Source: Bog-756 sp963841885 (lineage in GTDB: Bacteria; Actinomycetota; Acidimicrobiia; Acidimicrobiales; RAAP-2). From it: a stretch of 64,000 nt of DNA. This document shows, in pieces, positions 33,517-45,029 of the stretch. Below the pieces are notes generated by a model, which was given only the letters and a program-made list of their open reading frames with translations, did not search any database and had not been told where the DNA came from. The stretch lies in NCBI GenBank assembly GCA_963841885.1, contig CAWJEK010000002.1, positions 62,001-126,000 of the forward strand, in the 5' to 3' direction. The stretch's first letter is position 1. Each line of letters opens with the position of its first letter. A program made the position numbers and the translations under genes.

Positions 33517-34802
33517 TCAGGACCGTTGGGAGAGGGAGTCGGCCGACATCTTTCCTCGCACGATCTCGTCGCAGACGTCCCGGACCGCACCGCCACCACC
33601 GACCCGATTCGTCACGTATTCGGCGATCGCGAGGATCTCGGGACGGGCATCGGCAACGGCGCAGGCGATCCCCCCTTCGGCCCGAACAGCTCTCATCACG
33701 GCGGCATCCCCCGTGTCGTCCCCGACGTACGCCACCGCAGAGAGGCTGATCCCGAGCCGCTCGCACACGGCACGGACCACCGGGAGCTTGTCCGACACGC
33801 CGAGGTGCACCTCGCGGATCCCCAACTTGGACGCTCGGGCATTGGTGAACGCCGAGGCCTCCTGGGTGACGACCGCCACCTCCACCGAAAGCGAACGCAC
33901 GCTCTCGATGCCCCGGCCGTCATGAGTGTGGAAGCGTTTGAGCTCCTCGCCGCTGACGCTGTAGTACGCGGTGCCCGGAGTGAGGGTGCCGTCCACGTCC
34001 AGCACCAGCAGACGGACGTCGGACCACGGGAGGGCTCTGTACTCAAGAGTGCCCCGAAGGTTGGCGACAGCGACTCGGGCACGTTCGAGGTCAGCCCACG
34101 AATCGATGTCGATGGCCACCTCGGGTGGTACGGGTAACGGGATGATGCGATCACCGGACATGCTGCCGGACTCGATCGTCTCCGCCCGCATCACGTCGAG
34201 CAGCCCGTTGTGCCAGACGATCTCCGGAAGAGACTGACGTGGAGCGTTCCACGGTTCGGTGATCGTGTCGTGGTCCAGGAGGGGAGTCAGATAGGGGGGT
34301 CCGTCGGGGGGCGGGGGCCGCCACATCTTGTACGGGGTCATCGGAGCTGCGGACACGGTGCGCACGGATGTGGCCATGGGGTCAGCCACCAGTGTGGAAA
34401 TGGCGTCGCTGATCAGGTCGGCGGGTCGGAACGGCGTCGTCGGTCGCAGGTGGGCGATGATGTCAGGTCGATCGCCGGCGGCCAGATGTGCGAGTACGTA
34501 CTGGAACACCGGCAGGTCGGGGGTGTCGTCCCGGGCGAGGTCCGCTGGACGCAGGCCTGGCACTTCGGCACCGTATCGACGGGCTGTGGCCGCAATTTCC
34601 TCGTCGTCCGTCGAGCAGATGACCCGGGTGACGAGTGGACAGGCCAGAGCGGAGCGGATGGACCAGGCGACCAGAGGGTGCCCGTCCAGTTCCTGGAGGT
34701 TCTTTCGGGCCACACCCTTGGAGCCACCCGCGCCGGAACGACGGCTAGGACAGACGGCAGACCGGGGCCAGGTGTCGGTCCGGATCCCCGTTCGGTCGGC
34801 AC
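33517..34802 (-). CDS. CMP-nonulosonate synthetase fused to HAD phosphatase (NeuA-KdsC-like), one frameshift
   Basis: The N-terminal cytidylyltransferase domain (~230 residues) shows VLAVVPAR then GGSKGVARKNLQELDG, LRPTTPFRPADLI and DIDSWADLERA, as in NeuA. The C-terminal ~170 residues are a HAD phosphatase of the KdsC type: LLVLDVDGTLT (nucleophile Asp), VTQEAS, and YVGDDTGDAAVM. The two domains are continuous in one frame. The only frameshift, near 34735, is a GGG where GGGG restores PARGGSKG; this places the start at GTG 34802. Mammalian CMAS has a similar C-terminal domain, and HAD enzymes of this type remove the 9-phosphate of Neu5Ac-9-P or Kdn-9-P. The fusion suggests a phosphorylated intermediate made by NeuB. 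It is coupled to the polysialyltransferase-like gene. Confidence 0.88.
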
Positions 34803-34916
34803 CTGGCAACTCTACCGAAGGGCCGGCGCATTGCGGTGGTGAATCACCGACCGGTAAATTGGGTCCTGACGGTGAGGGCACCCCATGCCCCGGCCGACTC
34901 GAACAAGGTGGGGTGG

Positions 34917-35750
34917 ATGGACCGAGCGGAGCACGTATCCGATCTGGTCAGCGACGCGGGCTACGCCATCGTGCGGAACGTGCTCACCCCGGAGGAGATC
35001 GAGCGGATACGGACCGAGTCGAGTCGCATCCTCGATGATCGCGGGCTGCCACTCGCTGGCGGCACGGTCCTGCCGAACGCGGCCGTCGAGGCTCCGGAGC
35101 TCGCGTGGCTGTTCGGCCACGAGGCGCTGATGGATCTGGCTCGCCGGGCTCTGTCGACCGACGAGATCATGTTCACGTATGAAGCCGATCTCCATCGGAA
35201 CTACCTTGCCCGCGCGTGGCACAAAGACACGGGCGAGCAGGTAATGCCGGGTGGCTACTTCGGGTTCGACTGTTTCGGCCGCTCCGACTGTCGACTCGTG
35301 AAGCTCGGCATCTATCTCCAGGAGCACATCGACGGACGGGGGTTACGGATTCGACCCGGAAGCCAGCGCACCGCGGAAGTGGAGGGCGGAACCATTGTGG
35401 CGGTCGACCTGTTGCCCGGTGACGTCGTCGTGTTCGACGTGAGGATCTCGCACTGCGGAGCCCGTCCGACGCCGGCCGACCAACTGCTCCGTGGGTTGGC
35501 CAAGGCAGTCGGTACGACGGGCCGTGGACCCAGCGCCGATGTGCTCCGCCAACACTGGAACGCACTGCGGAACCGGCCGGACCGTATGGCGGTGTTCCTC
35601 GCATTTGGTCTGGCGAACGACAACACGCAGGCCTTTGCGTCCCGGAACATGCGCCGCCAGTCCCAACATCTGGAACGCCGGGGGCTCGACCTACCCGTGG
35701 AGTTGCGTGACACCTACGAGGCGTCCCGGGTCACCATCGCCGACATCTGA
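34917..35750 (+). CDS. phytanoyl-CoA dioxygenase (PhyH) family Fe(II)/2-oxoglutarate enzyme
   Basis: Intact protein of about 277 residues from ATG 34917, chosen because AAGGTG lies six bases upstream; GTG 34836 would add 27 residues. WHKDTG holds the HxD pair, RIRPGSQR a conserved turn, and FDVRISHCGARPT the distal His and the 2-oxoglutarate-binding Arg. LLPGDVVVFD is typical of PhyH proteins. Members hydroxylate diverse small molecules. Divergent from the CMP-nonulosonate synthetase and 69 bases before neuB, it probably modifies the sugar or the glycan. A role in the NRPS pathway is less likely by position. Substrate unknown. Confidence 0.85.
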   Translation: MDRAEHVSDLVSDAGYAIVRNVLTPEEIERIRTESSRILDDRGLPLAGGTVLPNAAVEAPELAWLFGHEALMDLARRALSTDEIMFTYEADLHRNYLARAWHKDTGEQVMPGGYFGFDCFGRSDCRLVKLGIYLQEHIDGRGLRIRPGSQRTAEVEGGTIVAVDLLPGDVVVFDVRISHCGARPTPADQLLRGLAKAVGTTGRGPSADVLRQHWNALRNRPDRMAVFLAFGLANDNTQAFASRNMRRQSQHLERRGLDLPVELRDTYEASRVTIADI

Positions 35751-35773
35751 GTCCGCCGGATACCATTGTCAAC

Positions 35774-35798
35774 CGGCCACGTGACTACTTCGTGGCCG
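35774..35798. repeat. perfect hairpin just upstream of the neuB ribosome site
   Basis: CGGCCACG, nine bases, CGTGGCCG: an eight-base perfect stem ending five bases before the GAGGAGG ribosome site (35803-35809). It lies in the 69-base gap after the PhyH stop. It could terminate the PhyH transcript or control neuB translation. Confidence 0.5.
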
Positions 35799-35819
35799 TC
35801 GCGAGGAGGCAGGGCGACT

Positions 35820-36689
<870 letters not shown>

Positions 36690-37056
36690 GTCAACGTGGT
36701 GTCCGATCGCTCCCTGACGAACGTCAAGGGTGTCGGTCGACTTGAACCACCGCCAACACCAGGAGTGAACGGGACCTTGGGACTCAGGAAGGCTTTCCCT
36801 GCAGCGTCAGCAGATGGCTGATGCTTTCCCATCGACCGGGAATGCAGACTTACCCTACAGAAGATGCGCCACTAAAAGACCAAATGGTTCTACGTCGCGC
36901 AGGTTGATGTGACCTGCTGGTAGGGATCCATGCCAGCTGGAAAGGATGGGGCGGACGCCGAGGACACGCACTCCGGGTTGCGTCTAGGGGCAACCGTTAG
37001 TAGCGTGCGATCGGCAGAGGGCCGTGGCTCATGTGACCATGGAAGTGGGGCTGAAA
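36690..37056. other. 367-bp region between neuB and the PQQ/IPT gene
   Basis: Apart from the terminator-like hairpin at 36803-36827 this stretch holds no supported gene. Its middle (about 36840-36910) is noticeably lower in G+C than its surroundings, as expected for a promoter region. An open frame from 36930 continues into the next gene, but its first codons do not resemble a leader. Confidence 0.5.
36803..36827 (+). terminator. probable Rho-independent terminator after neuB
   Basis: AGCGTCAGC, loop AGATG, GCTGATGCT: a nine-base stem with one G-U pair followed by TTTCCC, about 115 bases after the neuB stop. The T-run is short. Confidence 0.5.
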
Positions 37057-39759
37057 TGAAGCAGCATCGGACCGGTCAGAGTGTCGAGCCCGCCGTGCTG
37101 TCGGCGGCTGGCGGAATGGCTGCCGAAGTTGGCCATCTCGAAGTTCGATCAAGGCTCCCGCACACGCATGTCGCGCTTTCCGCTTCGGCAGGTGGTCCGT
37201 TTGGTCGACGAGTTTCGCGGACACCCTTTCGTCGGCACATCCGGGGGATCGGGAAGCTGGTAGCTGTCCTCGCCGTGATCGTCGCATGGAGTGGGTTGAC
37301 TGTGGCGCCCATGGCTGAACCAGCGGGAGCCGCCGGCGCATCCGCCGATTGGCCGTCCTTCCTCTTCGACGCAGGGCACAGCTCGTTCAACGCCGCCGCC
37401 ACGACGATCAACACCGGGAATCTGGTCGATTTGCAACCGGTCTGGAAGTGGACCGAGCCGACGACTTCGTACAGCGACTTCGATGCCAGCCCGATCGTCG
37501 TCGATGGGGTGGTGTACATCGGTTCGGAGAGCGGCTATTTCTACGCGATCGATGAAGCCACACAGACGGTTCTGTGGTCGCGGTTTCTCGGTCTGACGCC
37601 GAATGCGGAGTGCGGTGGTTCGCAAGGAATCACGGGGACGGCGGCGGTGGCTGATGACCCTGCCACCGGGTTGACCGTCTACGTCAACGCTCCCGATGGT
37701 CAGCTTTACGCATTGGCTGCCACGACAGGAGCCACACTGTGGCAATCCACCGTGGACACACCATCTTCAACGCTCGACGACTACTACACGTGGGGCTCAC
37801 CTTTGGTGGCAAATGGTCAGATTTACATCGGTATCTCTTCTTCGTGTGATGCTCCGCTGATTCCGGGAGGTGTCCTCGAATTCGATCAGGATACCGGTGC
37901 CCCGTCAGGCGCCTGGCAGGCGCTTCCCAAGGGCCTCGTGGGCGCCAGCGTTTGGAGCAGCGTGGGCGAATCCACTCTGGGCGACGGCTCAGTCTTCGCG
38001 ACCACCGGCAACACGAATACAAAGGCGCAACCTCAATACAATGAGTCGATCGTCCGCCTGTCCGGCTCCGGACTGTCTCTCCTGGATTCATGGGAGCTTC
38101 CTCAGCCCCCAGAAATTTCCGACAGTGATTTCGGCGGTTCACCGACCATGTTCACGGCCGACCTCAACGGCACGGAAACTCCGATGGTCGGGGCGTGCAA
38201 CAAGAACGGCACCTACTACGCGTTCCGGCAAAACGACCTTCACGATGGTCCGGTTTGGCAGGACCAGGTCGCCGCGCCGTTCGGGACCCAGCCGGACCCG
38301 GGCGGCCAGTGCGATGCTGCTGCCCTCTGGGACGGGACGAACCTGATCGAGTCCGGAGGTAATGCCACGACTATCGATGGTGTGACGTATCAGGGATCGG
38401 TCCAGTCGCTGAACCCAGCGACTGGCATGCCGGTCTGGCAGACGGGACTGCCCGGCGCCCTGATCGGGAGCCCCACCGAGGACGGGGCAGGTGTCGTCGC
38501 CGCTCAGGTCTACAGCAGCGCCACTGGGAACCTGGGCGTGTATCTGCTCGATGCAGATTCGGGAGCTATCCTCAAGTACCTCAATACCGGGCCGTCCGGC
38601 GTGTTTGCACAGCCCGTTTTCGCAGGTGACCAACTCTTGGTCGCGGGTACCTCTGCCATCGGGGTAACCGCCTACGGCGTCACTACGCAGGGTCCGCCGG
38701 TCAGCTCGATCGCTCCACAGTCGATCGGCGTAGGAGCGAGTGTCACGTTCACCCTGACCGGCAGCAATTTCTCGGGTACGCCTCAGGTGTTGGTGTCCGG
38801 AACCTACGTGACCGCAAGCTCAGTGGTCGTCGACTCCCCGACGTCCCTGCAGGTGAAGCTCACCGTTTCCAGCAAGGCCGCCCCGGTCCCCGGGACGTCA
38901 CAGTCATCGAGCCCGGACAGGTCGCGGACACCTGCACAGCGTGCCTCGCGGTCGATCCGGCGCCCACGGTCTCCTCGGCAAGCCCTAATTCGGTCCGGCT
39001 GGGGGAGACCGGCCAGCTGACCGTCACCGGTACCAATTTGAAGCGGGGGCGAAGGTCACCGGCGCAATCGGGGTTTCGTTCTCCAATACGACAGTCGTAA
39101 GCGCGACCACATTGACGACCACGGCGAAAGTGTCTCCGACGGCGACGCTCGGGAAGGGCTGGCTTGGCGTCAAGAATCCCGACGGAGGACCCGGTGGTTG
39201 CGAGTGCCTGACCGTCGCGTCGGATCCCGCGCCAACCGTGTCGGCGCTTTCTCCAATGTCGGTCGGGCAGCACGGAATCAGCAAAGTGACCTTGAGTGGA
39301 AGTGACTTCACCACGAACTCGAAGGTGACCTTTTCCGCCTCAGGGATCACAGTCAATAGCCTGCTATACGCGAGTCCTTCGTCGATCACCGCGACCATCA
39401 ATGTTTCGAATGTCGCAACGTTGGGTTCCGGGAACGTCACAGTCGTCACGGCTGGCGGAACTGCCACATGCCAGGGTTGTCTCGTTGTCGATCCGCACCC
39501 GGCCATTGCAAAGTTGAGTCCTGCTTCCATTGCCAACGGAACTGCAGCCACCGTCGTGGTCAGTGGCAGCAACCTCGCGGGTGGATTGACCGTGTCGACC
39601 ACCGTACCGGGGGCGGTCGTGGGTAGCGCCACGAACGTCAGTCCGAACTCATTCGATGTCTCAGTTGCCGTAGCGGCCGGAACGGCAGCCGGAAGCTATC
39701 TACTGCAGGTGACCAACCCCGACAACGGAACCGGGTACGCGACGATCAAGGTGACTTAG
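37057..39759 (+). CDS. exported PQQ-type beta-propeller protein with IPT/TIG-like repeats, two frameshifts
   Basis: A ~70-residue basic N-terminus is followed by a hydrophobic export segment (LVAVLAVIVAWSGLTVAP) and an AAGA-type cleavage region. The propeller part (residues ~110-540) has PQQ-like blades such as GVVYIGSESGYFYAID, GQLYALAATTGATLWQ and SLNPATGMPVWQTGL. From ~38690 there are four IPT/TIG-like Ig modules (SSIAPQSIGVGASVTF, VSSASPNSV, VSALSPMSV, IAKLSPASI). Three modules end in a short Cys motif: DTCTACL, GGCECL and ATCQGCL. Frameshifts lie near 38885 (GC-rich run) and 39045 (G5 where G6 is needed). Start ATG 37057 is chosen near GTGGGGCT; other starts upstream are possible. Probably a cell-surface or extracellular protein; no catalytic site is recognised. 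Confidence 0.8.
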
Positions 39760-40240
39760 ATGGGGGAACCCGGGATCTGGACTGGATGATCCCGACGTCG
39801 GCTACGGCCATGACGAGTCCGGCGAAGAGTTCACCTGGCAGCCCCTTGGGCGACTCGTTCTGCACCCAGCCGTGTAGGTGTTGGACAGCGAGCGGGAACG
39901 GTCGGAGATCGAAGAAGTGATCGAACGGCTTGTCGAGGTCCAAGAGGACGGCACCGGCGATCGCGGCGACCGTGGAGGGCCGCAGTTGCCTCCCCACCAG
40001 GGTGGAGGCGCCTATTCCGACGGCGAGTCCGATAAGTCCGTCACGTCGGGCTACTCGCAGGAATAGTCGCGCGCCGTCCGGAGTGTCCACGTCGCAGCCC
40101 CAGTGCGGTATCGCGTCGAGGACGAGATGGGACCCCACGCCTACGGCAAACGCCATTGCCGGACGTCCTCGGAAGACCCGGCCGATCACCACGCCGGACA
40201 GTACGTGATTGGTTACGAACACCTCGCGACTGTGGCACAT
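39746..40240 (-). CDS. small membrane protein resembling DUF457 (YdjM-like putative hydrolase)
   Basis: Intact 164-residue protein with about three or four hydrophobic segments. Early HVLSGVVIGRVF and SHLVLDAIPHW (His and Asp/His in membrane context), followed by LLDLDKPFDHFF, resemble the family once described as LexA-binding inner-membrane hydrolases. Function is unknown in this setting. Its 3' end overlaps the convergent PQQ/IPT gene by 14 bases. The start could be the GTG at FVTNHVLSG and not the first ATG. Confidence 0.6.
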   Translation of the reverse strand: MCHSREVFVTNHVLSGVVIGRVFRGRPAMAFAVGVGSHLVLDAIPHWGCDVDTPDGARLFLRVARRDGLIGLAVGIGASTLVGRQLRPSTVAAIAGAVLLDLDKPFDHFFDLRPFPLAVQHLHGWVQNESPKGLPGELFAGLVMAVADVGIIQSRSRVPPSKSP

Positions 40241-40470
40241 CTCGGTGGACCCGGTTCCTCGCCCGCATTCACTAGATCCGGGGATCTGGCGTCGAACGCT
40301 CCGAACGCGGGATCTGGATGCCCTTAGTCGGGGGGTGAGATATAGGTGCCGGTAGGTGAGAGGTATGCTGAGGAACGGCAGATCGTCGGAGGCGAGGTGT
40401 ACACGTCGGCGGAGGTCGGCGTGTCGTCTGAGGGGTAGCCCCTGCGTGCAGGAGGCATGAGGACCGTGGA
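40241..40470. other. 230-bp divergent intergenic region
   Basis: No gene seen. It contains a short inverted repeat AGGGG-TAG-CCCCT at 40431-40443 and GC-rich purine tracts just before the ATG at 40471. Promoters for the two flanking genes are expected but not identified. Confidence 0.4.
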
Positions 40471-41864
40471 ATGAAGCAGTGGACGGGTGCGCTTCGCAGA
40501 TGGCTCGTGCACGATGGCCCTTCGCCCCGCGTCATGCGAGTCACCGTCATCACCTCGGCCATCGTGTTGGTCGCGGCGTGTGCGGCGTTCATCGCAATCG
40601 GCGTTCGGGCACATGTTTCCCCACCCCAGCAGGCGGCTGCCGCCGCGGGGCCGAAGTCGACACCCCGGGCGAGGCCGCATACAGTCGCCACGACGACATT
40701 GCCGAAGAAGGCTCCCTATGTCGCCCATCCCCACCCGCTGCACTCCACGACCACGACACGCCCGGCGCGCGGTACGGGGCAACCGGTACTGACCAAAGCA
40801 GTGGTGGCAGCTCCTACTGCTGTTACGGCCACGCCAAGTGGAGACACGTTGACGGTCGCATGGGCACCGTCTCCCCCAGCAGCACGCTCCCGGTGCAGGG
40901 TTACAACGTCTACCTCGGCACGTCGGCGGCCGGTCAACCGGTCGTACCAGCCAACGGCACGACGCCGGTCACGGGCACCTCCTTCGTCGCCCACGGACTG
41001 ACTCTGGGGATCACCTACTACGCGACGGTCAAGGCGGTCAGCGGGGTCCAACTTTCGCCACCTTCGAACAAGGCGTCCGCGGTTGCGGGATCAGGCTTCC
41101 CCCCGGCCGGAGCCCTCGCCACGCCAGTGGTGGGCATGGCCGCCGCACCGGATGGCAGTGGCTACTGGCTCGTCAACTACGAAGGAGCGGTCTCCGCCCA
41201 TGGGGCGGTTCAGAACTTCGGCTCCGAATCTCCCGGGCAGTTGGTAGCGCCAATCGTCGGCATAGCCTCCACCCCTAGTGGAAAGGGATACTGGGAAGTG
41301 GCGCGGGACGGAGGAGTGTTCGCCTTCGGTGATGCCACGTTCCATGGATCGCTGAGCGGGTCGCATCTGGCAGCGCCGATCGTTGGAATCGCGCCGACCC
41401 CCGATGGCCAGGGCTACTGGGAGGTTGGCCTGGACGGCGGAGTGTTTGCGTTCGGAGATGCGCAGTATTACGGGTCGATGAGCGCGAGCTCGCAGAACAC
41501 GACCATGGTCGGTATCGTCGCGGATCCGACCGGGGGTGGCTACTGGGAGGTGGGTCGAAGCGGAGCCGTCTTCTCGTTCGGCAAGGCACCCTTCTTTGGT
41601 TCCGCCGTCGCGGCTCCCGGCGCTGCCGGTGCGCAGGACGTGGGCGGAATGGTGGCCACGAGTACTGGCCAGGGCTACTGGCTCTTCAGCCGCGACGGTG
41701 ACGTATTCGCCTTCGGCGACGCACAACTCCACGGTACGTTGGCGGGCAAGAGCCTGAATGCTCCCATCGCGGCGATGGGGGCAGCCACTGGCGGTGGGTA
41801 CTGGCTGATGGGCTACGACGGCGGAGTGTTTAATTTCGGAGCCCCGTTCTTCGGGAGCGGTTGA
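40471..41864 (+). CDS. membrane-anchored Fn3 plus GYW-type propeller-repeat surface protein, one frameshift
   Basis: The N-terminus has one transmembrane/signal segment (VITSAIVLVAACAAFIAIGV, residues ~27-46), then a Thr/Pro-rich linker. A fibronectin type III domain follows (PTAVTATPSGDTLTVAWAP to YATVKAVSGVQLSPPSN). Last come six or seven ~40-residue repeats of the form PIVGIAxTPxGxGYWEVxxDGGVFAFGDAxFxGS. The frameshift near 40872 falls in a run of five C and lies inside the Fn3 domain. Similar repeats occur in the 57-58.9 kb and 61-62.5 kb genes. Probably secreted or anchored outside the cell; the repeat function is unknown. Confidence 0.82.
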
Positions 41865-42065
41865 GGGGAGTCCCAGAAGGCCCGGCAGCCGTCGAGACGG
41901 CGTCTGGGTCGGTGTGCAACGGATGTCTTGTATCCCCTTGGGCGATGTACCACTCGGGAAGCCGGACAACGGGCTTTCGTTTCCGATGCACCGAACGGTA
42001 GGTTGGAACTCTGGGAGGCACGACCCCCTCGGATTGAATTCAGGGTGGGATGACATCGCCGTGTC

Positions 42066-43716
42066 ATGGCGGGATCGACCTCATCCCGAAAGCGGTCTGA
42101 GGACGGCCCTTCGCCTGCGGCCGACCCGGAATCCCGAACGTGGAGGAGGACGTTGGTGCCAGCCGATGAGGGGCATGCCGACACCATCGGGGGCGCGCGT
42201 GAAGAAGTCCACGGCCTAGCCAGATCGGGGACCTTCAGCTTCATCGGTGTGATCGCCAATGCGGTTCTGGGTTTCGCCTTCCTTCTTCTGGTCGGACGAA
42301 CGCTCTCTCAGAGCCAGGCCGGCGCCGTCTTCGAGGCGATCGCCATCTTTACGGTGGCGAGCTTGGTAGCTACGGCGGGTGCCGGTGTCGGCCTCATGAG
42401 GACTTTGCCGCGCTATCGGCGGCGGAGCGTTGCCGACGTGCGGCGAAGCGTAGCTGTCGCGGTGATACCCGCTGCAGTGATCGGAATCGTCCTGGCGGCG
42501 GTCGTGATCAGTGAGGCTTCCCAGATCGCCTCGATCCTCGTCGCGCGTCCGGAGCTTCGTCCAGGGGCGGCATCTGACCTTAAGGTCCTGGCGCCGGTTA
42601 TTCCGGCGATGGGGGTGATCCTGGTAATTCTCGGAGGAGAGCGGGCCTGGGGCATCTCCTGGTCCGTGGGCGTCCAGTACCTCCTGATTCCGATACTGCG
42701 ACCCATTCTCTTTGTGGCGCTAGCGGTCGGCGGAATGACCGTGTTCCGGGCACTCCTGGCGTGGAGTCTCCCTGTAGGAGCGGCCCTGGTGGTGTCGCTC
42801 TCCTTGCTGGCATTCCGGCTGGAGAAGCGCTCGGCCGTGCGACGGGGAGTTGCCAGCGACGTGTTGCCTCTGAGTCTGAGAGCTCATGCGACCAGCTTCT
42901 GGCGATTCGCCGCCCCACGGTCGATCGAGGGCATCCTCTTGGTCTTCATCACCGGGTTCGACATCGTCTTGGTGGGAGCCCTCGCCAACGCCAGCACTGC
43001 GGCCACCTACACGATCGCAAACCGATACAGCACGCTGGCGATCTTCGGTCTCCAGGCCATGCTCCTCGCCATTCCGACTCGGATCAGCGACCTCATGCAT
43101 CAGGGACTCGTGGACCAGGCTCGCCACCTATACCGGGTGGCGACGTGGTGGACGATCGGACTCTGCTGGCCTCCAGCGATCGCTCTAGCGATGTTCGCTC
43201 CGGTGTTCATGAGCGTGTTCGGGCGCGACTACCGCTCGGGAAGCACCGCACTTGTGATCATGTCGTTCGGAGTCCTCGCTACCTCGGTGACCGGACCGAG
43301 TGGAGCCGTCCTCCTCATGTCCGGGAAGAGCTCCGCCAACCTGGTCTGCACGTTGGTGGCCATTGGATTCAACATCCCGCTGAATCTCATCCTGATCCCT
43401 CGGCTCGGAGCGTCGGGAGGCGCGATCGCGTGGACGGTGAGCATGATCGCCACGAACGTGATGCAGATGCTCTACCTCTGGCTCACGTTCCGGATGCACT
43501 TCTTCGGCCGAAGAATTCGTGACGGTGACTGTCGTGTGCGTAGGTGTGTTCTTCGGGATCGGGGCGGCGATCCGACTGCTCCTCGGGACCACGATCTTCG
43601 CACTGATCCTGTTCGCGGCCATCTCCATTGTGGTCTACATCGGGCTCCTGGTTCGTCTCCGCTCGAGACTCCACCTCGACGCATTCGGCGCCATGATGCG
43701 GGGCTTGGCGACCTGA
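42066..43716 (+). CDS. polysaccharide flippase (Wzx/MATE-like), one frameshift
   Basis: A ~55-residue polar N-terminus is followed by about 12-14 hydrophobic helices (for example FIGVIANAVLGFAFLLLVG, IPAAVIGIVLAAVVI, GTTIFALILFAAISIVVYIG). The pattern of the PST/oligosaccharide flippase family is clear: FRFAAPRSIEGILL-like entry, DIVLVGALANASTAATYTIA and GASGGAIAWTVS. It should move lipid-linked repeat units across the membrane. The frameshift near 43515 sends one frame off; the other carries the last two helices to the stop at 43716. Start could be ATG 42066 or GTG 42153. It heads the glycosyltransferase block of the surface-glycan region. Confidence 0.85.
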
Positions 43717-43790
43717 GGGGTCAGCCTCTCGGAATGCGATTCGACCCGGACCGCTGCCAACCATCAGCGATTCGGAGCCGGCGATTATGG

Positions 43791-44854
43791 CTAGCTCTTC
43801 CTCAGCTTCTCCCAACGACCGTAGATGTTTCCCATTCCGGCCATCGCGATCCCGACCATCGCCGCGGCCAGCCGCAGGATTCCCGTAACGTCGCCTTTCA
43901 TGAAATTCTCGCAGGTAGCCACCGACTTGATCACGGAAGAACCGCACGACGAAATCGCGCTCCCGATTCGAGATTCGCAGCCTCTCCCATTTCGCTGAAC
44001 GCTCGGATCTTGTGTTGATTGACTTGGAAGCATCGGCGCCAGAAGTAGTGCCACGTCACCCGTTGAGCAGGTACGAAGTGGAAGATCACTGCACTTGGCT
44101 GGTACATGATGCGACTGGCCGGGAATGCCTCGGCTAGCCGATGGGAAAGATCCATGTCGTCGAAGTCGATCGAGCGGATGCCGCCGATGTCTATCAGTGC
44201 CTGACGGCGAACCGACATGCTGGCTCCGATCATGTGGCGGATCGGCGCGAGCTCTGTGGGGACTCCGACGTACGCGCACCCGAACACCCAGTCGAACTCC
44301 GGAGGAAACCACTGAGGTCGACGGGTCTGGAACCGGGGCCGAGGTTCGCCACTGACCGCCACGACGTCTGGGTGCAGATAGGGAGCGAGGAGATGTTCGA
44401 GCCACTCGGGGCTTGCCTCGGCGTCATCGTCCAAGAAGACCACGATCTCTCCGGTGGCCCTGTAGGAAGCAGCGGTGCGCGCTGCACCTGCACCGAATCG
44501 GCGGGGAGCGGCCTTTCCGCTACCCCCTTCGGGCGCTTCCCGCGCTGAATGATTCGTCATGTCGGACATGACGTCCACTCGCAGCCCCGACGGACGAAGG
44601 GGCTCAGACCATTCCTTGACGCAGCGTTCATACATGTCGGGATTGCTGTCGATGCAGAGGATGAGCTGCTCGGGCAGATGTGTCTGGCGACCCACCGAGT
44701 CGACCGAGCGTTGCACGAGATCCCAGCGGTCCATGGTGAACGCGGTGATCACCACGGTCGCGGTCGGTAGCGCTATAGAGCGAGAATCTCGTGAGTTCTG
44801 GGACGTTCTCTGAGGAGTTGACTCTTCTGCCCCTGGACTGTTCATACGACCCAC
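43791..44854 (-). CDS. glycosyltransferase family 2, one frameshift near the C-terminus
   Basis: GT-A fold enzyme: ATVVITAFTMDRWDLVQRS, LILCIDSNPD, a GAGAARTAASYRATGEIVVFLDDDAEAS block with the DxD-type DDD, and MIGASMSVRRQALIDIGG. IDFDDMDLSHRLAEAFP contains the ED/DD acceptor-side acidic pair. After AVLP the main frame stops at 43931. Another frame continues with VIKSVATCENFMKGDVTGI and a final hydrophobic helix (AAAMVGIAMAGMGNIYG) to 43791, as is usual for these membrane-associated transferases, so a shift near 43945 is inferred. It is divergent from the next GT2 gene. Donor unknown. Confidence 0.84.
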
Positions 44855-45029
44855 TTTAGTTGTGGATGGTGGACCGCCTCATTTCGACATCCGGATGAGT
44901 GACGGCATCTCAAGTCCGCCGCCACCGATCCGGGATCCCCTCGTGGCAGTCGGATCCTGACTAGCCGCCCGAAGAGTGGCTGGCGTAGAATTCCACTCCG
45001 TCATCCGCCACGACCAGGAGTGTGGGGAA

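Noticed and set aside
36900..37056. Possible riboswitch upstream of the PQQ/IPT gene
   Set aside because: A GGGGCAACCG string recalled c-di-GMP leaders, but the paired elements and the second conserved block are missing.
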